Source of the DNA: Eubacterium sp.
Lineage (GTDB): Bacteria > Bacillota > Clostridia > Lachnospirales > Lachnospiraceae
Direction: 5' to 3'
DNA length: 64,000 bases
Assembly (NCBI GenBank): GCA_017619835.1
Contig: JAFZRN010000019.1
Span: 21,379 to 85,378 of the forward strand
Part shown: in pieces, positions 10,434 to 18,879 of the stretch
Numbering within the stretch: the stretch's first letter is position 1
How the letters are laid out: the number at the start of each line of letters is the position of its first letter
The notes under the pieces: generated by a model
Seen by the model: the letters and a program-made list of their open reading frames with translations, nothing else
Database searches by the model: none
What the model was told of the DNA's origin: nothing
Position numbers and translations under genes: made by a program

Positions 10434-13289
10434 TCACTTACTTATTCCCGTATTCTTTTTCGGCTGCATGGTAGCAATATCTATCTTTTTATCTACACCG
10501 CGGCCTTTAAGTTTTGTTTCTATCGTCTTAAGATCATTTTCCATCTGATTCTTTGCAGGATTCTTCATGTTAAATATGTTTGTTTTATTTGCTATTCCTC
10601 TGAACGCCTTATTGTTATACATTCTCTCTGCCACTTCATCAATTTTGGATTTATCCTGTATTTTATTCATGTCATAATATTTGTTTATCAGAGTTTTTGC
10701 GTATTCCTTTTCATATTCCTGATGAGGATTTCTTCCTTCCTCTATGGCTGTCATGACATTACGTATTTCAGTACAGACATTCTTTCTTCTTTTCTGCCTA
10801 TTAGTTGGTCCGAGGAGTCTTTTATTTACATGCTTTTCATAATCCCCTACAAGCTTAAGTAACGGCTGAGTAAGCTTCTTCATATCATCAATACTTCTGC
10901 CCTGAGCCCCTGCCAGATTGTGGCGGAACTGCTTAAGTCCTTCCACAAGATCTTTATACTGCTGTGAGTCATTTGAATATTTAGAATTAGTACTTATAAG
11001 TGCATCATAAAGATCATTTGCAGATTTCATATAATCAGTGAGCTTATCATTTGTTACACTGTTTTTTTCGTTTTCAGCTATCTGCTCAGGGGAAATGATA
11101 TCGTAACCAACTATCTTTTTTGCCGGCTTATCTGACAGGGCTTTATCACCATTATAGTGAACCTGCTCGAAGTCATGTACAAAGTCTTCGATCTCCATAT
11201 CGAATACTCCGTCCTTTACATTCACCCACTTTCCCTTCACCTCGCCTTCTTCGTTAACATACTCCACACCATTAGAAGTTGCGAACTTCGTATATGGATT
11301 CTTGATCCTGAAGTAATACTTTGGCGGAACATCATCTGATGCAAATGCTCCGATAAGTGAATATGCATGTCTTTCATCAGCAAGATTCATTCTATTTGCA
11401 GAGCCGTAAGTCGAACAGGAAACAGGAAGCCCCTTGTCAATAGCTTCTTTAACCTTATTGAAGAATGTTTCTGTTTTTTCTCTTTGTGGTATCTCTTCTG
11501 CCAGTCCGATATCCAGAATACCTGTACGGATTTCCCCATAAACCTTCCTTATTGCTTTCTCAATATTATCAGCTTCCGTATCCTTTATTCCTTCTTGTTC
11601 GAGGGTACTACCGATGGCATTGGAAAGTGATAATCCAAGTTTGTTTGTAAGTATAACCTGTGTTCTTTTCATATTCTTTGTTTCTTCAAGAACATTTTCA
11701 GCCGTTTTCTTTATGGCTTTATATACAATATCCATATTTTCAAAATTCGCCCCCGTATCAGGGAAAAGAGAGTCTACCGCTTCTATCATCTTATTCTCAG
11801 GAAGCTTTTGGAAATCCTTTTCAGACAATTTTCCGCCTTTAATCTTGTAGTGTTTATAAAAAGCGTGCCTTGCAATAGACTCAGGATCATTGATATCCAT
11901 ATCCTTAATGGTGTTAAGGGCATCCAGGCTGCTCTCCAGTTTTGTTCTTTCCTCTTTGACTACGTTATACTCTGCTTTATCTATCCTATGGCTCACTCCT
12001 TCCGGTCCGAGCATATTTTCAAGAAAAAGGTCTTCTTGTCCACCCTCGATTGCCTTTACACTCGGTTTCCAGTCTTTATACTTCGGCACACTTGTATAAA
12101 CAGGAAGGTTTTCTTTTTTATCATAAGTTTCGTGAAGCCCGCTCATGGCATAAGCACGTTCTATCAGATTTACCCATAGACAATCCTCACCCATTCTCTC
12201 ATATTCAGCTCCTAACGCGCCAAACTTTGATAACTTTTTATCTACACGGACATAGACCGGATTAAACTCGGTCTTTGAAGTCTTTTCATTATACTTTTTT
12301 GCATACAATCTTACAGTGGCGGTTCCATCCCCATTATCCTTGATCATATCCTTGATCTTTTGAGGATACATCCTGGCAATATTCTGAAGTCCTGCATACA
12401 GATAGCATTCTCCGGAATAATGCTGTGACACATCTGTCATCATAGGCTCATGAGGAAATATCGGTGCATCCGGAACAGCTTCCTCATAAGTAGTTTTATT
12501 GGCAATACCTGCCATAGCCTTCTGGAATTTATCCAGTCCATCCGGATCCAGATCTAGATTCATATCCACACCGGCTGAATTAATGTAATAACACAGAACG
12601 CCGTCTTTATTATAAAATGTAGAAACCGCGCGTTCCTTAGAATTATTGGCATATTCAATCTGGAAGTCTGTATCTATAACCGTCTTTTTTAATCCCAGTT
12701 CTTCATCTTTTTTCGACTGTGGCAATGTATACTTAAAGCCTTTTAGCTCATCCAGATCCTTCATATTACCTTTTGTGATACTTTCAAAATACATATCAAA
12801 AGATGCAAGAGCCCTTCTTCTGTTGTCTATCGTCTCCTGCCTCATTGTATATCTGCGGTCAAACTTTTCCTTCTCCTTATCAGAGAGCTGATTATATTTT
12901 TCCTCATCGATATCCCTGATCTCTTCCTGGAATTTCCTCTCTTGTTCGTCCAGCGCCTCATTTAATCTATTAAGCGCAGCAGGAATGCTTTCAACGAAGT
13001 CTTTTTCTTTCACATAATTATCATGTGTATAGGGATCCAGCTCCGCATATTCCTTCATTTCATCAAGAAAACTCTTAAAGGCGGGATCTCCTTCAAAGAA
13101 AACCTTATATTGTTCGCAGAGATTCCCTATCATCTGCTTATCGGCAAATGAATCCTCTTCATAATCATGGAATCCCGCATTGATCCTTGCATGTCTTTCA
13201 AGCTGCTCAAGAGATTTCTCACCATATTTGGCAATAACATCGATCTCCGAATCAAAATTCACCTGATTTTTCTCTTCAACTTCCTTCAT
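10434..13289 (-). CDS. Calpain-like cysteine protease, MKEV start, probable T4SS effector
   Basis: 951 residues, no signal peptide, MKEVEEKNQV start after AGGAGG. A papain-fold protease of the calpain (C2) type is visible. C295 sits in SGECYLYAGLQNIARMYP, matching the family's GDCWxLAAL region followed by P. WVNLIERAYAMSG (~370) matches the conserved EKAYAK region. H641 sits in DERHAYSLIGAF (family GHAYSV) and N664 in YFRIKNPY (family RNPWG). Cys-to-His spacing (346) is about twice that of classical calpains, so an insertion of ~190 residues is present; His-Asn spacing is normal. The family Trp after the Cys is Tyr here. Residues ~770-860 resemble the helical module of neighbouring effectors. 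It lies 44 bp after the lipid-kinase-like gene. Intracellular host-type proteolysis is the expected activity; substrate unknown. Confidence 0.85.
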   Translation of the reverse strand: MKEVEEKNQVNFDSEIDVIAKYGEKSLEQLERHARINAGFHDYEEDSFADKQMIGNLCEQYKVFFEGDPAFKSFLDEMKEYAELDPYTHDNYVKEKDFVESIPAALNRLNEALDEQERKFQEEIRDIDEEKYNQLSDKEKEKFDRRYTMRQETIDNRRRALASFDMYFESITKGNMKDLDELKGFKYTLPQSKKDEELGLKKTVIDTDFQIEYANNSKERAVSTFYNKDGVLCYYINSAGVDMNLDLDPDGLDKFQKAMAGIANKTTYEEAVPDAPIFPHEPMMTDVSQHYSGECYLYAGLQNIARMYPQKIKDMIKDNGDGTATVRLYAKKYNEKTSKTEFNPVYVRVDKKLSKFGALGAEYERMGEDCLWVNLIERAYAMSGLHETYDKKENLPVYTSVPKYKDWKPSVKAIEGGQEDLFLENMLGPEGVSHRIDKAEYNVVKEERTKLESSLDALNTIKDMDINDPESIARHAFYKHYKIKGGKLSEKDFQKLPENKMIEAVDSLFPDTGANFENMDIVYKAIKKTAENVLEETKNMKRTQVILTNKLGLSLSNAIGSTLEQEGIKDTEADNIEKAIRKVYGEIRTGILDIGLAEEIPQREKTETFFNKVKEAIDKGLPVSCSTYGSANRMNLADERHAYSLIGAFASDDVPPKYYFRIKNPYTKFATSNGVEYVNEEGEVKGKWVNVKDGVFDMEIEDFVHDFEQVHYNGDKALSDKPAKKIVGYDIISPEQIAENEKNSVTNDKLTDYMKSANDLYDALISTNSKYSNDSQQYKDLVEGLKQFRHNLAGAQGRSIDDMKKLTQPLLKLVGDYEKHVNKRLLGPTNRQKRRKNVCTEIRNVMTAIEEGRNPHQEYEKEYAKTLINKYYDMNKIQDKSKIDEVAERMYNNKAFRGIANKTNIFNMKNPAKNQMENDLKTIETKLKGRGVDKKIDIATMQPKKNTGISK

Positions 13290-13333
13290 AGTATAGCCTC
13301 CTGATTACATATTTATCCTTTGGGGGTCATTTT

Positions 13334-15547
13334 TTACCTTCCCATCTTTTTAATCTGCTCTGCAGCCTGTTTCTTCATATCGATATTTCGCTTCTCGTAG
13401 TTTGCCATGGTTTCCTGGCGCTCTCGGTCATTCTTCGGGCCATCAAGATGCGAATTATACTCTTCTACAAATTTCAGCATCTTCTTAGCATAATCAATAT
13501 GCTTCTGTTCATATTTATTCTTACCCCTAAGCTCATCCAGGGATTTCACACCTTTTTCTTTCATCTTGTACTCAAGATATGCATCGGCTTTTTCCATAAT
13601 GCTTTGGAAATTTGTGCTTGAAGCCTTTAAAACAGGTCTTGCATCCATTTCCGTGAGCATGGCCTTTTTATCATATTCCTCACTCTTGGACAGCTTTGTG
13701 TGAAATGCCTTCGCCTGTTCAACTGCTCCGAGAAGGTCTCTGAACTTTTCTGACATACCACGGGCTTTTGTGACCAGCCCTTCTTTATTTTTTATATCGT
13801 AGACAACAAGTCTGCGTAATGTATCCTCAACGCCTCCTACGGTTCCTTTTCTCTCCGTAGCACTTATGGCCTTAAGTTTTGGATCTATCTCTTCTTCAAG
13901 AGGAGTAAATCCAAGTCCCGACATTCTGGCTTCCTTAACTCCGTCTGAAATGAATTTACTAACGGAAGCAAAAACATTCCTTGCATTTTTAGGTGGTTTC
14001 AGATCAGCAAGGTTAATCTTATTAAAGCTCTTATCATCAACGACTTTGATCATTTTTGCTTCAATATACTCTTTGATCTGAGTCAGTCTTTCAGCTGATT
14101 TATTAAGTTCATCCTCTGTAAGGCCTCTTCCTCTCAGAGAAAATTTAAGCATTTCAGGTGTAAGGGTGTTCAGCTTATCGGCCATACTCTTACTTACAAC
14201 ACGAAGCTTCAGAATATCGTCAGGTTTAATATCTCTCGTTCCGAAGGAGCTGTCATTATCAATTCCCTGAAGTCCTATGACATTCCCTTCCTTATCCACC
14301 TGATACATCAGATTTCCCGGATGCCGGTCAACATTAAGACATAGGAAATCGATGACCTGAAGATCCGCTATCTGTTTCAGCAGCTGATTCATCTTTTTGA
14401 AAGGTTTGTCGCCGACATGCTTGAAAAGCTCCGGATGCTCATCGAGATCCAGTCCCTTTCCGAAGTCCATGAATGTTCCTTCGACAACATTTCCGTTATC
14501 ATCTATATAGTTCATGCTGTCAGATCTTGCGACAAGTTTTGAAGCTCCGAGGAGACCTGCCACCGCACTCATACAGGAATTACGGTGATCTACTCTATCA
14601 CCCTCTTTAAGCTCCAGATTCCAGTTGGATATCTCCGCACCAACATTTTCACTCAGCTTATTCATTCCGTCCGTAAGCTTTTTCATGGTAGCTTTTGAGA
14701 TCTTTTTTACATCCAGTTCAAGCTTTTCTTCAAGAAATTCCTCCAGGGCAGCAGATGACATATCACCTCGATAATGATTATAAAGGTATTTTCTCAAATG
14801 ACCGATCAGATAATCATCGGATGCTTTATCTGTTATAGGTTCATTATTTCTTTTTGTAATATTGTTGTTGATAAGAAATGCTTTGTAGCTGCTCAGTATT
14901 TTTTTTACTTCCTTTTTTCCCTCGGGAGAAGATTTTTCAGCAGCTTCCTCAAGCATCTTGTTAAAATCGGATTTTACCGTATTATAGTTCGCCTTGGTGA
15001 ATACGCCTTTCCTCTTCTCTCCACGGGAACCCCGTACAGTCATCGGTATACGGGAAGACTGCATATTACCGAGCTTTGTAAGGGTCTCTCCTCTCAGATC
15101 TATGGTTCTTGTCCTTGCCTTCTCCTGAATCTCGGGAAGGGTCAGCTTAGTCTCGGGATCATATTCAGATATAGCATCAAAATCTTTAGACATGATACCC
15201 TGAAGCTTATTGACAACTCCGGGAATACCATGTACAAGGCTCTTTTTTTCCTGCTGCATCATAGCAAGAAAAGCCTCCCCGGCTTTTCCTGCCTTAACCA
15301 TAAGACCGAGAAGCTTTTCTTTTGCTTCCTTTGTGAGCTCCGGAGCAAGACCCATCGGATTATCCTTAGTCCTCTCTCCTGTACCGGAGAGCTTTTCCAT
15401 TTCCTTATCCATCTCGGCAAAAGCTTTTTTATAATTCTGATATATATCGTTACCTGTAAGCTCGGCTCCGTTCTCAGCCTCCATTTTCTTTAGCTCTTCA
15501 AGGAGCTGAATTCTTTCTTTTCTTGTAGGAAATTTATATCCTGGCAT
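13334..15547 (-). CDS. PI3/PI4-kinase-like (or atypical protein kinase) effector candidate
   Basis: 737 residues, no signal peptide, start MPGYKFPTRKER after AGGAGAT. A kinase core resembling the PI3/PI4-kinase superfamily is visible: an N-lobe strand pair with VRGSRGEKRKGVFTK (~165-180), an SAVAGLLGASKLVARSD helix (~330-345), the catalytic loop NVDRHPGNLM (D407, H409, N412; family DRHxxN) and the metal-binding GIDNDSSFG (D430, D432) in place of DFG. Long Lys/Glu-rich helical regions surround it, and ~665-715 resembles the helical module of sister proteins. HipA-like or Fam20-like kinases are alternatives, since the same loop occurs in other atypical kinases. First large gene behind promoter B. 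A lipid or protein kinase injected by the T4SS is inferred. Confidence 0.75.
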   Translation of the reverse strand: MPGYKFPTRKERIQLLEELKKMEAENGAELTGNDIYQNYKKAFAEMDKEMEKLSGTGERTKDNPMGLAPELTKEAKEKLLGLMVKAGKAGEAFLAMMQQEKKSLVHGIPGVVNKLQGIMSKDFDAISEYDPETKLTLPEIQEKARTRTIDLRGETLTKLGNMQSSRIPMTVRGSRGEKRKGVFTKANYNTVKSDFNKMLEEAAEKSSPEGKKEVKKILSSYKAFLINNNITKRNNEPITDKASDDYLIGHLRKYLYNHYRGDMSSAALEEFLEEKLELDVKKISKATMKKLTDGMNKLSENVGAEISNWNLELKEGDRVDHRNSCMSAVAGLLGASKLVARSDSMNYIDDNGNVVEGTFMDFGKGLDLDEHPELFKHVGDKPFKKMNQLLKQIADLQVIDFLCLNVDRHPGNLMYQVDKEGNVIGLQGIDNDSSFGTRDIKPDDILKLRVVSKSMADKLNTLTPEMLKFSLRGRGLTEDELNKSAERLTQIKEYIEAKMIKVVDDKSFNKINLADLKPPKNARNVFASVSKFISDGVKEARMSGLGFTPLEEEIDPKLKAISATERKGTVGGVEDTLRRLVVYDIKNKEGLVTKARGMSEKFRDLLGAVEQAKAFHTKLSKSEEYDKKAMLTEMDARPVLKASSTNFQSIMEKADAYLEYKMKEKGVKSLDELRGKNKYEQKHIDYAKKMLKFVEEYNSHLDGPKNDRERQETMANYEKRNIDMKKQAAEQIKKMGR

Positions 15548-15550
15548 ATC

Positions 15551-15634
15551 TTATCTCCTCTTATCATTTCCGGCATTATTCATAAGAGTAATAGCCATAT
15601 CCGTAGTCACTTCATCAGCCATCATTTTTATCAT
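15551..15634 (-). CDS. Possible small leader ORF (27 aa or slightly longer)
   Basis: The ~160-base leader between promoter B and the kinase gene is open in one frame and ends DEVTTDMAITLMNNAGNDKRR with a stop 3 bp before the kinase start codon. The AGGAGA used by the kinase gene overlaps the end of this frame, so translational coupling would be possible. The upstream ATG at 15712 overlaps the -10 hexamer and cannot be the start; the ATG at 15634 has only a weak ribosome binding site. An AAAGGAG lies further upstream but opens another frame. Treat as uncertain. Confidence 0.25.
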   Translation of the reverse strand: MIKMMADEVTTDMAITLMNNAGNDKRR

Positions 15635-15710
15635 TTCATTTTCTAATAGCTCTTCATTATAATGCTCCTTTCTTTCTGGACGAGCATGTCCATTACACAA
15701 ATCTGTTCCC

Positions 15711-15743
15711 ATTATATCCGACAAATAATAACAAAAGCGCAAC
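15711..15743 (-). promoter_or_regulatory. GTTGC-repeat promoter B (upstream of kinase/calpain operon)
   Basis: On the minus strand GTTGCGCTTTT begins at 15743, a degenerate GTTAT copy follows 11 bp later, and TATAAT lies at 15716-15711, again 27 bp from the first GTTGC. No -35 hexamer. About 160 bases of leader separate it from the kinase start at 15547. Confidence 0.75.
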
Positions 15744-15784
15744 AAAAAAAGATGACAAAAAAGTATACCATTTTTTGTCATCTT
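15744..15784 (-). terminator. Terminator after papain-like protease gene
   Basis: A 12-bp perfect inverted repeat (GATGACAAAAAA / TTTTTTGTCATC) around an 8-base loop, followed by seven T on the minus strand, starts 8 bp after the stop at 15792. It closes the operon that runs from promoter E and abuts promoter B. Confidence 0.85.
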
Positions 15785-15791
15785 AGAAATT

Positions 15792-18700
15792 TTATAATTG
15801 AGGGGATGTAGCCGGCTGAGTCGGTTTTTGCCTGTTCTGAGGCTGGTTCTTCTGCACGGTCTGAGTCTGGGCAACCGGAGGAAGAATAGTTCTGTAGTTA
15901 ACAAGACCGTCGCATTCTCCTACGAGAAGTGCTTTTTTCTGATCATCGGGCACTTCCTTCATGAATCTCTTGAATTCCGGACTTGCCAGTACCTTTTCAG
16001 TCTCCTTAATATATTTTCTTCTGTCGGCTTCCTTTTCAAATGTTTTCTCGCCGTCCAGGAATCCAACATAATCAAATTTCGTACGCATTGCTATTATTGC
16101 AGCGTAGTCTCTTTCGGTTCCTTTCCCTTCCAGCAGTCGATGCTTGGTTTCAGCCAGAGCACATCTTACCGGTTCCTTTTTATAACCGAACATCTCCGGA
16201 CTTACGTACTTCGCACTGGAAGGTTTATTCTCCACACCGCGTGAGACATTGATCTGTCTGCAATAATCCTCGAATTCCTTCCTTGGCATGGTCTCCTTAA
16301 GGAACATCATGCAGAGTCCCCACTTTGTCCTGTCGGCACCACGGGCATTCATCTTATCGCTGATATATTCCTTAACATTGTTCACACACTGCATAACCTC
16401 CTGTGAGGAAGCATTCTGTGTTGCACTGATATATCTGATTGATTCAAGAGTAGAATCAAATTCCCTGTCATTTTTACCCGCACCGGCTTCTTCAAAACGA
16501 GCGGCCAGGAATTTACAACGCTTCTGGGTAAGCTTACGATGGGATGAGATATCATAATCCCTTTCGCTTTTAACAAGCTTGATCGAGCTGATCAGACTGC
16601 TCTTGAGCTTCTTTGTATCTCGGAGCTTAGCAAGCTTGACATCATTACCGTTTGCTATCATCTGATTAAAGGCTTTATCTGTCTTTACCTTTTCGGTAAG
16701 ATCACTGAGCTCCCTGGTAGTCGTCTGAGGGTTCTTATCACCCTTCATCATCTTTCTGGCCTGGATCTCCGAAAGTGCAACTATCTCAGCAAGCATATCC
16801 TTTCTTTGATCGGGAGAAAGTGTTCCGGGACCGCCATCGGGATTAAGAGCCCTCCAGCGCATATCCATCATCAGCTTGGTATCCTTTATAGATCCAAGTG
16901 TCTGGGATCGTCTTAAACCTCCCAGTTCAAACACTTCAATGGTATCATTGATAAATGCCTTCGTAAACTGAGCCGGATTGGCAGTGAAATTCTGATTAAA
17001 GGTATCCTTTATACCGGAATATTCTCTGGAGAGATAAGGATCAGCAGTGATTATATCCCATAGCTTTGTGACATCCTCGCGTAAAAATGTATCCAGGAAC
17101 TGCCCCTTATAATTATGTGCGATCGCATCATCAACTTTTTTGTCCAGATTTCTGAGAGTAGCCACGAAATTGTTAGGGAGTCCCTGCATCTTCTGCTGAA
17201 GCCCGAGATTATTAACAAGATCATCAGAAAGTGATATCGAATAACCAATGGGATCATTCATAAAAGCCGCATCAAGATCATTTCGCAGATTAGGATCATT
17301 AAATCTAGAACTGATATTCTGATCATTTAATATATAATCTCTGACCCTTACATAATCCTCTTGCAGAAACTGAACAGCCTGTTCATATGGATATCCATTT
17401 TTACGGGCCTGAACGGCTTTTCTCTTAAAACGTCTTATGGACGGTGCAAGATCAGGATTGATCTGATACTGTCCATTCTGACGATTCCTGCTTAGTGTGG
17501 GATCCTTCAGATAATAAACTTTATTCGGATAATATGAATCATAACTGCCCATACGGTAAGATGAATTTTTCTGGCTTTTAGAGGTAACCGTTTTCCCTGG
17601 CAGGACATTCAGATCCATAACAACCGGTATATTCAGGCCCTTACCCTCTATCTGACCTGCAGTCGGTTTTCCGTAAGCTGAATAATCTTTATTTTCAGTC
17701 AGGATTTTTATCTCCAGATTGCCATCTTCATCCGCATCTATATAATCCTTCTCATCCTGTCTTCCTGATATATGCTGTATATTTCTCTTATCATATTCAG
17801 GAACTTTAATATCAGACAGCCATGTCATTCCAAAACCTGTCGGGAAAATAGTTTTTTTAGTCGGAGGATCAGTCGATTTATCTATAACCTCCTTTTCCTC
17901 CATGGCATCCTTGACAAAGTCCTCAATCTTAATATATCTGGTACGTTCTTCGGCAGTTGCCTGAAGCGTATCCTCACAACGGATCCTTGATCCATCTTCG
18001 GATATACCGGTAATAGTCATATAATGTCCGTTTTTTGTGACCGCAACAGGAGAATGGTCCTCTGTTAATGCTCTTGTTACAGATTTTTTAAAAAGCGTAA
18101 CTGACTGCTCTATATACTTTTCCTTGATCGCTTTTGCTTCCTCGGCAGTCGGATTCTTTCCGTCTACCTGGATGTCAGACATGAATATAGGCACTGCCTC
18201 TATGGTTTTCATAGAGGTATTCGGAAGCACCTGTGTCAGAAGGTCTGCATTTTCGGGAATATTATTGATCTCATCGGAATTCATTCGCTGATTGGCTGCG
18301 GCTATCTCGCCCTGAGCATTCAGTTTTTGCTGATCCGTAAGATTTTGCTTTGTCTGATCCGGTCTCCATCCACGTATGATATCCTGAGACAGATCAACGC
18401 CACGACTTTTAAGAAGTAATGAATATGCAACTGACCAGCATCCATTCCCACTGGTCTGAATTCCCGGACTCTTTATGTCGGCATAACCAAGATAACCATT
18501 CTGATTTGACGGCGTCTGGGTTTCCGGCTGTCTGCCCTCTGCTATATCTGCATATGCTTTATTCCTAAGACGGTCTATCTCTGTTGAAGCCTCTATACGG
18601 GCCTGCATATAGACTTTTTCGTTCTCAGTCATCTTGTCCTGATTCTGTTGATAAAAAGACATAAGTGTAGCCAGATCACCATTACTGATAATCTCCGGAG

Positions 18701-18845
18701 TAAGTCCTGTCAGCTTCGGAGAATAACCAATGATCACATCTTCAGGCTGATTGGTCTGGGGATTCACAACCTGCTGAGTTATTGCCTCATATTCTATAAA
18801 AGGATGATTCTTGTCTACCTTGAAATCTTTTCCAATAGGTGGCAT
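15792..18845 (-). CDS. Papain/C39-like cysteine protease effector candidate
   Basis: 1017 residues, no signal peptide, start after AGGAGG. The N-terminal third holds a papain-fold peptidase of the C39-like/AvrRpt2-like kind: C136 in GNGCWSVAYSLLLKSRGVD, H274 in KNGHYMTITGI and D292 in IRCEDTL. The order Cys-His-Asp and the GHYMTI strand fit the fold; this family includes bacterial effectors and self-processing proteases. A long helical region follows. Residues ~770-900 (YISDKMNARGADRTKW, MPRKEFEDYCRQINVSRG) match a domain in the 823-residue protein at 22659-25130. The tail is Gln/Pro-rich (QNRQKPTQPATSPQL). It is the last gene of the operon behind promoter E. An exported protease is inferred; the substrate cannot be read from sequence. 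Confidence 0.8.
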   Translation of the reverse strand: MPPIGKDFKVDKNHPFIEYEAITQQVVNPQTNQPEDVIIGYSPKLTGLTPEIISNGDLATLMSFYQQNQDKMTENEKVYMQARIEASTEIDRLRNKAYADIAEGRQPETQTPSNQNGYLGYADIKSPGIQTSGNGCWSVAYSLLLKSRGVDLSQDIIRGWRPDQTKQNLTDQQKLNAQGEIAAANQRMNSDEINNIPENADLLTQVLPNTSMKTIEAVPIFMSDIQVDGKNPTAEEAKAIKEKYIEQSVTLFKKSVTRALTEDHSPVAVTKNGHYMTITGISEDGSRIRCEDTLQATAEERTRYIKIEDFVKDAMEEKEVIDKSTDPPTKKTIFPTGFGMTWLSDIKVPEYDKRNIQHISGRQDEKDYIDADEDGNLEIKILTENKDYSAYGKPTAGQIEGKGLNIPVVMDLNVLPGKTVTSKSQKNSSYRMGSYDSYYPNKVYYLKDPTLSRNRQNGQYQINPDLAPSIRRFKRKAVQARKNGYPYEQAVQFLQEDYVRVRDYILNDQNISSRFNDPNLRNDLDAAFMNDPIGYSISLSDDLVNNLGLQQKMQGLPNNFVATLRNLDKKVDDAIAHNYKGQFLDTFLREDVTKLWDIITADPYLSREYSGIKDTFNQNFTANPAQFTKAFINDTIEVFELGGLRRSQTLGSIKDTKLMMDMRWRALNPDGGPGTLSPDQRKDMLAEIVALSEIQARKMMKGDKNPQTTTRELSDLTEKVKTDKAFNQMIANGNDVKLAKLRDTKKLKSSLISSIKLVKSERDYDISSHRKLTQKRCKFLAARFEEAGAGKNDREFDSTLESIRYISATQNASSQEVMQCVNNVKEYISDKMNARGADRTKWGLCMMFLKETMPRKEFEDYCRQINVSRGVENKPSSAKYVSPEMFGYKKEPVRCALAETKHRLLEGKGTERDYAAIIAMRTKFDYVGFLDGEKTFEKEADRRKYIKETEKVLASPEFKRFMKEVPDDQKKALLVGECDGLVNYRTILPPVAQTQTVQKNQPQNRQKPTQPATSPQL

Positions 18846-18879
18846 ATTACTACCTCCTGTCGTACCGGAATGAAAAACA

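Noticed and set aside
15551-15904. 117-residue minus-strand frame
   Set aside because: Its upstream part overlaps the end of the protease gene and crosses the terminator and promoter B, so it cannot be a single gene; only the last part might be a small ORF.
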